64,000 bases of DNA from Vibrio sp. (GCA_028131545.1 JAOICL010000001.1:116901-180900), one strand, 5' to 3'. Numbered from the stretch's first letter, positions 34,141 to 44,779 are shown. The notes: a model not told the origin generated them from the sequence alone. Made by a program: numbers and translations.

Positions 34141-34731
34141 TTATGCCGCTAATTCACAATTCGATAGCAACTCTTGCTTACGGGATTCTTGAATTAATTT
34201 CCAATGAATTCCATCTACTGCACCCGCAAATTTCCAAAGTAATTTGATGTCCACTTCACTACCGTAAGTATATTTCACTTTAGTGAAGACTTTTTCAGCC
34301 CCTAGAGCTAAGAAAGTATCTACATCTTGAATCCCTGATTTTTTCACCATGCGTTCAAGAGTCAATTGCATATTTGGTAAATCACGTAACCGTCTGCTGG
34401 CAGATGACTTCTGAAATTGCCTTTGTTTTACGGCTATTTCAATCGATAATGACACAAATTGACTCAATAACTCTCTATCTGAAAGATATAAGTTAGTTAC
34501 ATCATAGTAATTAACTGTTGCTGTTGTTTGTTTTTTTACATGTCGATATTTTTCACAACTGTGCTCAATTAACTGGGCGTCTAAATTATCGCCACCTCGA
34601 ATAAATAATCGGTCTCCGACAATTAAAGAGAACATCGCCTCATCTTGAAACAAACCGATACCACCAAACATTGAACGACGTTGAAATTCTCCGTGCTGGC
34701 TCATAAAATCCATGTATTGTTGCTCTGTCAT
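34141..34731 (-). CDS. TfoX/Sxy family competence-associated regulator (TfoX or TfoY paralog not resolved)
   Basis: FQRRSMFGGIGLFQDEAMFSLIV N-terminal and RRLRDLPNMQLTLERMVKKSGI C-terminal TfoX domains. Confidence 0.9.
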   Translation of the reverse strand: MTEQQYMDFMSQHGEFQRRSMFGGIGLFQDEAMFSLIVGDRLFIRGGDNLDAQLIEHSCEKYRHVKKQTTATVNYYDVTNLYLSDRELLSQFVSLSIEIAVKQRQFQKSSASRRLRDLPNMQLTLERMVKKSGIQDVDTFLALGAEKVFTKVKYTYGSEVDIKLLWKFAGAVDGIHWKLIQESRKQELLSNCELAA

Positions 34732-35119
34732 TTCCTTGATCCTCTATAATCATCCCCGATTATTGAACTAAATATATACAGAAGCAGTAAGCGTAAATTA
34801 ATAATTTCTAACCTAAATGCAATCTAACGTTGCTATGTCAATTATGATAGTTAATGAAAAAAAATAAGTCTGGGCTTATATCACACAATTAGTACCCCAT
34901 AGAGTTACAATGCGAGACACTTCACAAATACCCTCTCACTTAATATAAATAAGAGTATAATAATGGAGTATTTATAAATAACCTCCGCTTAAATTGAATA
35001 ATTAATCATCACTACGAGTCTTTTTTTATCATGATAATTAAGTGGAAGTGGATTTTATATATACAGCCTAATGGTTTAATTATACGATACTCTCTTTTCT
35101 ATGACGTTATACTCGCTTT

Positions 35120-36028
35120 ATGTACTTTGACTTACTCGCTATTTTTTTACCTCTCCTTTTGGGCTACTTTTTTAAATTTAAAAACAACAGCCCTAAGCTT
35201 AATACTATTAATAACATGACCGCCCGTATCATTTTCATCATCCTTGCCATTATGGGACTTAGCCTCGCTCAAATCTCAGGCTTAGAAGATCACCTATCAA
35301 GCATGCTAGGCTTAATCTCAACTTTCTACCTCGCTCTTCTCATTTTTAATGTACTCGGTTTACTACTCATTGAACGGTTATTTCCGTTATCAGCTCACAG
35401 AACTCAAGCGACACCCAATCTTCTTTTACTCGCCAAAGAATCAATTAACCTAATTGGAGTTGTTATTGTGGGTTTCCTCATCGGAAAAGTGATCGCTTTT
35501 GAAAAAGAAGTCGTAGATGTAGCGAGTGAATGGACTTTATACTTGTTATTATTCTTTATTGGTATTCAGCTCCGTAATAGCGGATTAACCCTGAAACAAA
35601 TTTTAGTGAATAAACAAGGTATGGTCATTGCCTTAGTCGTAATCTTTACCTCATTTATCGCTGGCGGTATCGTCAGTATCATTTTAGATATCAACCTTTA
35701 TCACGCATTAGCTATATCCTCTGGCTTTGGTTGGTACTCATTATCTGGTATATTAATTTCTGAATCATTGGGGCCTCTATTGGGTGGAGCATCATTTATT
35801 ATTGAATTATTGAGAGAGCTCACCGCTTTATTTTTAATTCCTCTTTTTATACAACGCATCCCTTCAACGAGTATTGGTTATGCTGGCGCAACTGCAATGG
35901 ATTTCACTCTCCCTATAATTCAATCTCAAGGTGGGGTAAAATGCATACCTGTTGCTATTGTTAGTGGCTTTATCTTAAGCTTACTCGTACCCGTATTCAT
36001 GTTATTCTTCCTATCAATAGCGCCATAA
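35120..36028 (+). CDS. lysO: lysine exporter LysO family (DUF340)
   Basis: ALAISSGFGWYSLSGILISESLGPLLGGASFIIELLRELTALFLIPLF; TATAMDFTLPIIQ-type motif. Confidence 0.85.
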   Translation: MYFDLLAIFLPLLLGYFFKFKNNSPKLNTINNMTARIIFIILAIMGLSLAQISGLEDHLSSMLGLISTFYLALLIFNVLGLLLIERLFPLSAHRTQATPNLLLLAKESINLIGVVIVGFLIGKVIAFEKEVVDVASEWTLYLLLFFIGIQLRNSGLTLKQILVNKQGMVIALVVIFTSFIAGGIVSIILDINLYHALAISSGFGWYSLSGILISESLGPLLGGASFIIELLRELTALFLIPLFIQRIPSTSIGYAGATAMDFTLPIIQSQGGVKCIPVAIVSGFILSLLVPVFMLFFLSIAP

Positions 36029-36045
36029 ACTTACTTTAAGGTTTA

Positions 36046-36567
36046 ATGATGAAAAAACTCTCAGTATTAGCGTGTTTCTTAATTCCTTTTTTTGCATCGG
36101 CAAATGAAGATACACAGCAATGCCAAATCAATAAATACAACCAATATATCGATACCTCTATTGTTTGGTATCAAGACTTGTCTGCGTTAACGTCAAAGCA
36201 ATACCCTGATCTAACTGAAGTCAGTCAATGGTTTTTAAAAGAACGTAAGAATCACTTTGATTTAAACCGAGAAGCGGTGGCTTATTATTTAAAAAATGAC
36301 CCAAGTAAAGTCGATACTGATAGAGATGTCGAATCGTGGTTAAAATTATCTCAAGAAGATATTAAAACACTCTCATCTCGAACCGATGTACTTGGCGAAA
36401 AAGCCAAATTAACCTTTGATGATCGTCAGTCCAAGCCACATGAGAAAAACTACGAACTACGAAGCGCCTTCGCTGAATTATTAAGTAACCCTAGCCATAT
36501 TCAACCTGCACTAGAAAAGTACAACGTATCAATGCAAAACGTTGATGCATTGAAGTGTAAAAAGTAA
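36046..36567 (+). CDS. hypothetical periplasmic/secreted protein
   Basis: Signal peptide KKLSVLACFLIPFFASANE; no domain recognised; tight spacing to lysO and panP. Confidence 0.75.
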   Translation: MMKKLSVLACFLIPFFASANEDTQQCQINKYNQYIDTSIVWYQDLSALTSKQYPDLTEVSQWFLKERKNHFDLNREAVAYYLKNDPSKVDTDRDVESWLKLSQEDIKTLSSRTDVLGEKAKLTFDDRQSKPHEKNYELRSAFAELLSNPSHIQPALEKYNVSMQNVDALKCKK

Positions 36568-36571
36568 AATT

Positions 36572-38215
36572 ATGTCTGTCGAAAATAAAACTGTTGAAAT
36601 TAGCTTCGAGTCTCTATTAAGGATCTTTACTGTTCCAGAGGCACCTGACTCTACACTTAGCCAAATAGAAACCCGTCTCTCTAAGAATTTAAATGCCTTT
36701 CTTCGTGACCATATTGTTGCCGAGGAAAAACCATTGCATGAATTAGAGCGATTATTTTCGACATCATACATCCCAGAATCCGCTAGCTTTGTCTCTGACC
36801 ATACCCAAGAGTTATTACAGAATCTCGTTGCACATTCTGTCCATACCTCTTCACCTAGCTTCATTGGGCACATGACATCGGCACTGCCTTATTTTTTGAT
36901 GCCTCTTTCAAAAATAATGATCGCCCTAAATCAAAACTTGGTCAAAATAGAAACCTCAAAAGCTTTTACGCCGCTAGAGCGTCAAGTACTGGGTATGCTT
37001 CATCACCTGATCTATGGGTATGATGACTCTTTTTACTCTCAACATATGCACAGTGCCTCCCATTCCCTTGGCGCATTTTGTTCTGGTGGCACGATTGCCA
37101 ATATTACCGCTCTATGGGTAGCACGGAACAATGCTCTAAATCGAGATTCAAATTTCGCCGGTGTGGGTGAGGAAGGTGTGTTTTCAGCTCTAATGCATTA
37201 TGGCTATAAAGGCATGGCGATACTATCTTCTGAACGTGGCCATTATTCCCTGAAAAAAGCAGCGAATGTTCTTGGCATTGGCCAAAAAGGAATCATTCAA
37301 GTTAAAACGGATAAAGATAATCGCCTTTGCCCTAATGATCTTTCACATACCATAGAAACCCTGAAAAACGACCGAATTTTACCGATTGCTGTTGTGGGCA
37401 TTGCTGGAACCACTGAAACTGGAAATATCGACCCATTAGACCAAATAGCCGACGTTTGTCAGCAACATAATGTGCACTTCCATGTAGATGCAGCTTGGGG
37501 AGGGGCAACCTTACTCTCTAATAAATATCGTCCATTATTGAAAGGAATCGAAAGAGCTGATTCTGTGACCATTGATGCACATAAGCAAATGTACATTCCA
37601 ATGGGAGCTGGCATGGTACTCTTCCGCTCTCCCAATGCGATGTCAACTATAGAACATCATGCTCAATATATATTACGTAAAGGTTCAAAGGACTTAGGAA
37701 GCTACAGTTTAGAAGGCTCTCGATCGGGTATTGCCATGTTATTATATTCTGCCTTTCATATTATTGGTCGTCCTGGGTATGAACTTTTAATCAATGAGAG
37801 TATTGAGAAAGCAAACCGGTTTGCAGGCTTAATTCAGAACTCAGAAAACTTTGAACTTATTTCAAAACCTGAACTTTGCTTATTAACTTATAGATATATC
37901 CCTGAGCGTGTTAAACACTGTTTACAGACAGCGTCCAAGGATCAGAGATTAGACATCAATAACTTACTGAATCGATTGACGATGTATATACAAAAAGTAC
38001 AACGTGAAAATGGAAAATCATTTGTCTCTAGGACGCAGTTAAACCCACTAGAATATCATTCTCAAGATACTATTGTCTTCCGTGTTGTGTTGGCGAACCC
38101 ATTGACTACAGATAAAGTGCTTCAATCTATTTTAGTTGAACAACAATCTATAGCTCAGCAAGGAAATAGTCCTATCCATGAATTAAATCAGTATATACAA
38201 GATATAAGTAATTAG
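36572..38215 (+). CDS. panP: PLP-dependent aspartate 1-decarboxylase PanP
   Basis: group II decarboxylase: HVDAAWGGATLLSNKYRPLLKGIERADSVTIDAHKQMYIPMGAGMVLF; ~547 aa typical of Vibrio PanP. Confidence 0.9.
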   Translation: MSVENKTVEISFESLLRIFTVPEAPDSTLSQIETRLSKNLNAFLRDHIVAEEKPLHELERLFSTSYIPESASFVSDHTQELLQNLVAHSVHTSSPSFIGHMTSALPYFLMPLSKIMIALNQNLVKIETSKAFTPLERQVLGMLHHLIYGYDDSFYSQHMHSASHSLGAFCSGGTIANITALWVARNNALNRDSNFAGVGEEGVFSALMHYGYKGMAILSSERGHYSLKKAANVLGIGQKGIIQVKTDKDNRLCPNDLSHTIETLKNDRILPIAVVGIAGTTETGNIDPLDQIADVCQQHNVHFHVDAAWGGATLLSNKYRPLLKGIERADSVTIDAHKQMYIPMGAGMVLFRSPNAMSTIEHHAQYILRKGSKDLGSYSLEGSRSGIAMLLYSAFHIIGRPGYELLINESIEKANRFAGLIQNSENFELISKPELCLLTYRYIPERVKHCLQTASKDQRLDINNLLNRLTMYIQKVQRENGKSFVSRTQLNPLEYHSQDTIVFRVVLANPLTTDKVLQSILVEQQSIAQQGNSPIHELNQYIQDISN

Positions 38216-38270
38216 ACGTTATCTTAACGATCCAATGTCCAACGGATTGATGCGTTTTATCAATCCATCG

Positions 38271-38310
38271 AACCTGCTTCAGGTTATTACCATTCTAAAG
38301 CAGGTTTTCT
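38271..38310 (+). terminator. putative terminator after panP
   Basis: AACCTGCTT ... AAGCAGGTTTT. Confidence 0.55.
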
Positions 38311-38418
38311 CTTCTTTACTTTTGAACTTTCGCCTACAATTTGATTATGCGTAAGCTCATACTTTTCTATGTTAGTTATCTTAACCTTGCGATATTTCAA
38401 CAACTTCCTATTTCATAA

Positions 38419-38433
38419 TGTAATAAAGTTACA
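38419..38433. promoter_or_regulatory. candidate HexR operator (autoregulatory)
   Basis: TGTAATAAAGTTACA palindrome (TGTAA..TTACA) ~80 bp upstream of hexR. Confidence 0.6.
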
Positions 38434-38511
38434 TATAATCGTTGTCTCTACGCTACTTCCACTTCCTTGCTTTGTGACTAGCTATTTTAAAATTATTATG
38501 TGTGGGTAAAT

Positions 38512-39366
38512 ATGAACATCATTGAGAAAGTTCAAAAAAATCTCGACCATTTCAGTAAATCTGAAAAGAAAGTTGCTGACGTTGTACTTACTTCACCTGA
38601 TCATGTTATCCACCTCAGTATCGCTGCTATGGCGAAGTTGGCTAATGTGAGCGAGCCAACCGTCAATCGATTTTGTCGACGCGTTAATACAAAAGGCTAT
38701 CCTGATTTTAAACTTCACTTAGCACAAAGCTTAGCGAACGGTACTTCCTATGTTAGTCGTATCGTTGAAGAGAATGATGACACCAATGTATTTAGTCATA
38801 AGATTATCGATTCTACTATCTCTAACTTAGAGTCTATAAAAGGCCAATTAGATACTCAGCAAATTAATAAAACTATTGATCTCTTGATACAAGCAAACCG
38901 TATCTCATTCTTTGGCCTTGGCGCTTCGTCAATTGTAGCTAAAGATGCGCAAAGTAAATTCATCCGATTCAATATCCCTGTCGTCTGTTTTGAAGACGTC
39001 TTGTTGCAACGCATGAGCTGTATTAATGCCCCTGATAGCGATGTTTTAGTCTTAATTTCAAATACAGGAAGGACTAAAAGCCAGGTAGAAATCGCGCATA
39101 TTGCTAGAGAAAATGGCACAACAGTCGTTGCCATTACCTCGAAAGGAACACCACTGGATAATGCCGCTGACCACTCAATACATTTAACCAGTACTGAAGA
39201 TACCGATATCTATATGCCAATGGCGAGTCGTATTGCTCAAATGACCATAATTGATATTTTAGCAACGGGCTTTACATTAAAGCGTGGCGCAGGCTTTAGG
39301 GAAAATTTAAAGAAGGTCAAAAACGTGTTGCAAAGTTCACGTTATGATAAACATTCTCAGTTTTAA
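38512..39366 (+). CDS. hexR: HexR, MurR/RpiR-family central carbon regulator
   Basis: MNIIEKVQKNLDHFSKSEKKVADVVLTSPDHVIHLSIAAMAKLANVSEPTVNRFCRR; SIS domain. Confidence 0.93.
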   Translation: MNIIEKVQKNLDHFSKSEKKVADVVLTSPDHVIHLSIAAMAKLANVSEPTVNRFCRRVNTKGYPDFKLHLAQSLANGTSYVSRIVEENDDTNVFSHKIIDSTISNLESIKGQLDTQQINKTIDLLIQANRISFFGLGASSIVAKDAQSKFIRFNIPVVCFEDVLLQRMSCINAPDSDVLVLISNTGRTKSQVEIAHIARENGTTVVAITSKGTPLDNAADHSIHLTSTEDTDIYMPMASRIAQMTIIDILATGFTLKRGAGFRENLKKVKNVLQSSRYDKHSQF

Positions 39367-39532
39367 AGATTATATTAATTGCTCACTATATATCCGATAG
39401 TTATTTCCTATCAGTATAATTGGTAAAAACGATCTTTATTTATCGAATTAAATCATGCATAGTTAACCTAATTCTATATAAAAGTTAATATTCGAAAGCT
39501 GATGCCTCATCAGCAACACTAGGAGAATAATT

Positions 39533-39796
39533 ATGTTTGTTGTTATTTTTGGCCGCCCAGCTTGCCCATTCTGTGTTCGTGCAAAAGAAGTTGCAGAAAC
39601 ACTTAAAGGAGATCGTGACGATTTTAACTATCGTTATGTTGATATTCATGCAGAAGGCATTTCAAAAGAAGATCTTGAAAAAACAGTCGGTAAACCTGTT
39701 AATACCGTACCACAAATCTTCATTGATCAAGACCATGTTGGTGGCTGTGATGAATTTGTTGCTTACGCAAAAGAGAATTTAGGTTTGTATTCGTAA
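39533..39796 (+). CDS. grxA: GrxA family glutaredoxin
   Basis: IFGRPACPFCVRAKEVAE; VNTVPQIFIDQDHVGGCDEF. Confidence 0.95.
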   Translation: MFVVIFGRPACPFCVRAKEVAETLKGDRDDFNYRYVDIHAEGISKEDLEKTVGKPVNTVPQIFIDQDHVGGCDEFVAYAKENLGLYS

Positions 39797-39810
39797 TCCG
39801 AATATAAAAC

Positions 39811-39849
39811 AAAAAAAGACCAAGCATTATGAATGCTTGGTCTTTTTTT
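39811..39849. terminator. bidirectional intrinsic terminator grxA/ndh
   Basis: AAAAAAAGACCAAGCATT-ATG-AATGCTTGGTCTTTTTTT, 18-bp stem. Confidence 0.92.
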
Positions 39850-39853
39850 TGAT

Positions 39854-41143
39854 TTAATGTAACTTCAAGGAAGGTCTCAGTACTCGATTAATGCGTCCCA
39901 TTAATAAAATTAACGCTGTTTTTAATGGCCCATGTAAGGCCATTTGATGCATCCTATATAATGAGATGTAGACGATTCTTGCCATTTTACCTTCTACCAT
40001 CATAGAGCCTTTGGTTAAATTCCCCATTAAGCTACCGACTGTAGAAAACTGGCTTAATGACACCAAAGAACCATGATCTTTATAAATATAAGGTTTAAGT
40101 GCGTTATTATTGATATAAGAAACAATATTGCTAAATGCACAGCTTGCCATTTGATGCGCTGATTGAGCTCGTGGAGGGACCACAGAACCATCCGGCTGAA
40201 CACAATAAGCTAAATCACCTATTACAAAAATATCATCATCGCGTGTCGTTTGTAGAGTCTCTTTAACCACTAACTGGTTAATTCTATTTGTTTCTAAACC
40301 TGCAATGTCTTTCATAAAATCAGGCGCTTTGATGCCAGCAGCCCATACCATGATTTTCGCACTGATTTTCTCACCACCTGCTGTCGTTAAACCATCTTTA
40401 TCAGCCTGCGTGATTCGTGTCATCGTATGGACTTGAACTCCTAATTTAGTGAGCTCTAAATGCGCAGCCGAAGAGATACGAGAAGGTAATGCCGGTAAAA
40501 TTCTCTCACCAGCTTCGATCAAATGAACATTAAGCTTTGATGAATCCAGATCTCCGAAACCATAATTATGCAATTCTGTAACCGCATTATGAAGCTCTGC
40601 CGACAATTCTACACCTGTTGCGCCAGCGCCAACAATAGCAATATCAACAGCACCTAATTCTGGGTTAGCATTCAAACGAAGAAACTCATCATTCATTTCT
40701 TGTCTAAATAAACTGGCTTGTTTTGGGCTATCTAGAAAAATACAGTGTTCATTTACACCCGCTGTATTAAAATCATTTGAAGTCGATCCAATGGCTAACA
40801 CTAAGATGTCGTACTGCACTTCGCGTCTAGGCACAAGCAAATCGCCACTATCATCACGAATTTCATCAATGATGATTTTCTTATTCGCACGATCAATATC
40901 TTTAAGGCTTCCAAGCTGAAAATCAAAACTATGGTTAGCAGCATGCGCTCGATAGCTTAATGCGTCGACACCTTCGTCCAAAGAACCAGTAGCAACTTCA
41001 TGCAATAGCGGCTTCCACAGGTGACTTGTATTTCTCTCTACAAGCGTGACATGTGCTCTTTCTTTACGTCCAAGCGTTCTTCCAAGCTTAGTGACTAACT
41101 CTAAGCCACCTGCACCACCACCAACGACAACAATTTTTTTCAC
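39854..41143 (-). CDS. ndh: NADH dehydrogenase type II (ORF to 41338; likely GTG start at 41143)
   Basis: [47 protein letters not shown]. Confidence 0.95.
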   Translation of the reverse strand: MKKIVVVGGGAGGLELVTKLGRTLGRKERAHVTLVERNTSHLWKPLLHEVATGSLDEGVDALSYRAHAANHSFDFQLGSLKDIDRANKKIIIDEIRDDSGDLLVPRREVQYDILVLAIGSTSNDFNTAGVNEHCIFLDSPKQASLFRQEMNDEFLRLNANPELGAVDIAIVGAGATGVELSAELHNAVTELHNYGFGDLDSSKLNVHLIEAGERILPALPSRISSAAHLELTKLGVQVHTMTRITQADKDGLTTAGGEKISAKIMVWAAGIKAPDFMKDIAGLETNRINQLVVKETLQTTRDDDIFVIGDLAYCVQPDGSVVPPRAQSAHQMASCAFSNIVSYINNNALKPYIYKDHGSLVSLSQFSTVGSLMGNLTKGSMMVEGKMARIVYISLYRMHQMALHGPLKTALILLMGRINRVLRPSLKLH

Positions 41144-41249
41144 TTTAAAAGCCTTATTTATAAAGTTTGGTTTTATTATCTGATTATAAAGTTCTTTTCG
41201 ATGTGAGCAATCAAATGAAGAAAAGTTGATAATACTTTGACATTGATAC

Positions 41250-42155
41250 TCATAATCGAGCACGTAGCTCTTCTGAAAGTACGATGTAATCATCATTCTG
41301 GTATAAACCCGCTGCACATAAATACCATAGATACCCAATAAAATCGGTATACGGCCTCCATGCTAAAACATCATCAACAAACCCTTCCTGCGAATTGAGA
41401 TTCGCTGGTAGCTCGCTCTTTTCTGATTTATCCACATATTGACTCACTGTATCCCGCACATTAAGTGTTTCATATGAACACGCCATCGCAATATCAAATT
41501 GGGGATAAAAATACGCCGAGTACTCCCAATCAATGATTTTTATATCACCCGTAGCATCGATTAAATTGTGCATCCCCATATCGATATGGCAAAGCGTTCT
41601 ATGCTGGTTATTCATTTTCGGAAGTGAGCTGAACAGTGCCATTTGTTTTTTTAATTTTGAAGTGACCAGCTTTCTTGGAATCGATTGATAATATCTGTGT
41701 ATCAATCCGACATAATCAAATGCTAGCGACTTATCTGTCTTTAAAGACGGAATAGTAAATTGATGTAACGAATATAAGGCATCAACCACCACCTTTTGCC
41801 GCTGATGTTGAGGTAAATGAGTATCAAATGAGTGACCATTAAGCCACTCGACAAGTAACCCTTGATCATTTAGCCAAACAGCCTTTGGGGAAAGAGGAAA
41901 AGAATCGAGTAAAGATAAAATTTGGTACTCTCGTTTTCTTGATATACCAAACCCTTTTGATACCTCTGTAGTAGGACGCCACACCCAACTTGCATGGGTA
42001 CTATTGATCAACCAACATCGGTTGGTCAGCCCTCCTTCTAAAGATTGGACTGTTATAGGATGGCTGCTTATCGGCTGATGTTGAAAAAATTGCTCGCTTA
42101 ATAAAAAAAGAGACGCATCGAATCGACACGCCTCCTTCCAAGATAAGATCGTCAT
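41250..42155 (-). CDS. thiK: thiamine kinase-like phosphotransferase
   Basis: choline/aminoglycoside kinase motifs [26 protein letters not shown]; synteny lpoB-thiK-ndh. Confidence 0.75.
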   Translation of the reverse strand: MTILSWKEACRFDASLFLLSEQFFQHQPISSHPITVQSLEGGLTNRCWLINSTHASWVWRPTTEVSKGFGISRKREYQILSLLDSFPLSPKAVWLNDQGLLVEWLNGHSFDTHLPQHQRQKVVVDALYSLHQFTIPSLKTDKSLAFDYVGLIHRYYQSIPRKLVTSKLKKQMALFSSLPKMNNQHRTLCHIDMGMHNLIDATGDIKIIDWEYSAYFYPQFDIAMACSYETLNVRDTVSQYVDKSEKSELPANLNSQEGFVDDVLAWRPYTDFIGYLWYLCAAGLYQNDDYIVLSEELRARL

Positions 42156-42188
42156 ATTTTAATCATTTAAACGTTTTAATGACAATTC

Positions 42189-42797
42189 TTATAAACCTAA
42201 GAAACTTTTAGATTCTTTCTTACGAATCTCTGTTTCATCAGCCCACTCAATCAGGCCTGATTTTAAATCCATTAAACGCATCGTCATTTTGTAATAAACA
42301 TCTTTATCACTACCGTCAGATTTTACGATACTAGAAAGGTTACCATATAACATGTATTGTGCACCGACCATCTGACCAAATTGAATCGCTGTATTTTGAT
42401 TAACTAGCTCATCGTCGTTTTGGAAGTCCAGCTGTTTACGTACTGATTCAACTCTATCCATATCAACAAATCGGAATTTACCCGAATTCAACAATTTTGT
42501 ACTAATCGAGTCTGTCACCGATTCTGTATCAATATGCTCACTGGTTTTATTTTTGATACGCTCAACGAACACTATTGGTCGCTTATCCTTAGTTAAAGCT
42601 GCAACGGAGCCTGAATTCAGCATACTATCGACCATTTCACCGGCAATTTTTTGTAGGTCAGTCGATCCAAAGTCAACCGTCGTTGTCTCCACTTCTTGAG
42701 CATCACCGTACCCAACATTTTTAGAACAACCACCCAGTAAGACCGCTAAGCCTAATAAAGCAACAATACTTTTCTTCATCGGAATTTCCTTTATCAA
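42189..42797 (-). CDS. lpoB: penicillin-binding protein activator LpoB
   Basis: lipobox LLGGC; IVFVERIKNKTSEHIDTESVTDSISTKLLNSGKFRFVD. Confidence 0.92.
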   Translation of the reverse strand: MIKEIPMKKSIVALLGLAVLLGGCSKNVGYGDAQEVETTTVDFGSTDLQKIAGEMVDSMLNSGSVAALTKDKRPIVFVERIKNKTSEHIDTESVTDSISTKLLNSGKFRFVDMDRVESVRKQLDFQNDDELVNQNTAIQFGQMVGAQYMLYGNLSSIVKSDGSDKDVYYKMTMRLMDLKSGLIEWADETEIRKKESKSFLGL

Positions 42798-42860
42798 ATC
42801 TAATGTTTGGATCTATTTCATCTTTATCATTTATGCGCCATCAATATTGATGTCACTTAA

Positions 42861-43268
42861 TTAGTCTTCGGACAATCTAAATTGAACTCTAAATTCACGA
42901 CCTTCAGGGTGAATAGATACTTCTGAAACCGACAATGTTTCTAAGCCTCGAAGTACTGATAAACGCCAAGGTGAGTCCTTTTGATTAATTTCTAGTCCGT
43001 CATCGTCATACCAGGTAAAACGATGCTTTATATATAATGTGTCTTTTGTTAAGTTAATGACTCTAACAATCGCTTGAGCACGATCATTTTTATCTTTTGT
43101 TGCGATCTCTGTTATGTCTATTTTACCCTGAAGATCACTGCCATTAAACAGAACCTTTTGAATTTCACCGTCCACACTCACAACGGCATCAGAAGAACTA
43201 CATCCGACTGTAAACACAGCAACCATTAAACTCATTAGTGCCATTTTTATATTATGGGATATTTTCAC
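42861..43268 (-). CDS. ycfL: YcfL family lipoprotein
   Basis: lipobox FTVGC; AIVRVINLTKDTLYIKHRFTWYDDDGLEI; synteny. Confidence 0.85.
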   Translation of the reverse strand: MKISHNIKMALMSLMVAVFTVGCSSSDAVVSVDGEIQKVLFNGSDLQGKIDITEIATKDKNDRAQAIVRVINLTKDTLYIKHRFTWYDDDGLEINQKDSPWRLSVLRGLETLSVSEVSIHPEGREFRVQFRLSED

Positions 43269-44665
43269 TCTATTGCTCCTAACTGTTTATGCCAAACGAC
43301 CGCACCATCCCCTTGTCGCGAAGACCAAATTAGCACAGTATTTCCCGCTTTAGTATCAAAGGAGTACGTTTCGCTTCCCACATTAATGGTTTGTTTACCC
43401 GATTCGACAATCAAAGAGGAAGTATAAACTTGGCTCGGTAATGTGATCCAACTCCGTGTATCGGCATGCTCAGTCAATGTATTCCAAATATTTAAACCTA
43501 GATTCACAAAGTCATTTCCTGCTGATGCCGTTTCCCTTATTCTATCTTTGGCCCAAACTCGTAAGATTTGTCTTGTTGCAACGGATAAAATCTTTTCAGA
43601 AAGGTTATTTTTTGCCATTAAATTAACATCGGTAAGGTGATTGGGTTTAGAGAGTGATTCCCCATTCACCGTTAAAGAGGCATAACGGTTATGACCTTGT
43701 TCTTCATAAAAAGGAAGTGCAACACTATAAAGTGCTACTCCAGAGGGCGTATATAGAGGAATACTAAATTTGAGCTCTTGCATCGCCTGAACAATACCTT
43801 GCTCATCAATAAAGATAAGTCTCGTTTGATTTTTAGCTAATTCATCTCTTTGACCATAACGCTTAGTCAATTTAGCCAACGCATCACGCATTCCCAATTT
43901 ATCACCAACACGTAATGTCGCTTGAATAACCTCACGATTATTGGGTACTAATGCCAACGCTCGATTATAGTCAATCCACGCATCATTCAAACTATCGTTT
44001 GTTTCATATAACAAGCCCGAAAGGAATAATAAGTACGCATTTTGAACGGCTTGCAGTTTTTTACCAGCATTAGGGTATCTAGAAATAACATTACCGAGAT
44101 TGGGCTTGACCCCTTGAGCTTGCCTTTCTTCTTCAGCATCTTGTAGATCTTTCTCGCGTATTTTCTTTGCTTTTTCTTGTACTTGATTGGCTCGTCTCAT
44201 CTCAACGAGAGCACCCTCTAAATCATTTGATTTGAGGTAGTTAAGTCCGAGGTATAGATGTAAAAACCCGAGTTCATAATCAGGAGGTGAGTAATAGGTG
44301 AGATTATCGTTGGTTGCAAGTGCACTTAAACTGGTTGTCGTTTCAGATAAGGAGACGATGGCTTTATCTTGATAGGTTTTAACTGCTGAATCGGTCAATT
44401 TAAAATGTTTTTGGCTTTGTTCACCTTCTTGATTCAGAAGATAAACACGTCCTTTTTCCATATTGTCGAGAATATCACCTGCTACGTTATCTTCTGGAAG
44501 TTCGTTAACCGCATCTTCATAATCCCCGTACATGACTTCTTCATATAGCGCTTTCATTTGAGCAGTATAATGACTGAATAAGTTACCAGCACTGGTATTT
44601 GCACATCCAGTGATCGTCAAAGTAAAGATAATGCATGATGTTAACATCAACGAATTACGCTGCAA
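43265..44665 (-). CDS. COG3014 family lipoprotein
   Basis: lipobox TITGC; tetratricopeptide-like DYNRALALVPNNREVIQATL; overlaps ycfL start by 4 nt. Confidence 0.75.
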   Translation of the reverse strand: MQRNSLMLTSCIIFTLTITGCANTSAGNLFSHYTAQMKALYEEVMYGDYEDAVNELPEDNVAGDILDNMEKGRVYLLNQEGEQSQKHFKLTDSAVKTYQDKAIVSLSETTTSLSALATNDNLTYYSPPDYELGFLHLYLGLNYLKSNDLEGALVEMRRANQVQEKAKKIREKDLQDAEEERQAQGVKPNLGNVISRYPNAGKKLQAVQNAYLLFLSGLLYETNDSLNDAWIDYNRALALVPNNREVIQATLRVGDKLGMRDALAKLTKRYGQRDELAKNQTRLIFIDEQGIVQAMQELKFSIPLYTPSGVALYSVALPFYEEQGHNRYASLTVNGESLSKPNHLTDVNLMAKNNLSEKILSVATRQILRVWAKDRIRETASAGNDFVNLGLNIWNTLTEHADTRSWITLPSQVYTSSLIVESGKQTINVGSETYSFDTKAGNTVLIWSSRQGDGAVVWHKQLGAIE

Positions 44666-44779
44666 AAGATGCTCCTACTAAAATAAAATGAATACTATGA
44701 AGATATAGCACTTAATATAATAAGTGCCATACCTTCAGATCACGTTCTATCGGCAATATGGTCAGACTGCCGATAAATA

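Noticed and set aside
34732-35119. GEMM-I riboswitch (minus strand) or lysine riboswitch (plus strand, before lysO)
   Set aside because: No conserved core of either class seen by eye; an Infernal search would settle it.
35031-35219. 62-aa ORF overlapping the lysO start
   Set aside because: Out of frame with lysO and lacks any family signal.
44747-44775. TATCGGCA...TGCCGATA hairpin after hinT
   Set aside because: Short stem with a large loop and no clear T tract on the minus strand; not convincing as a terminator.
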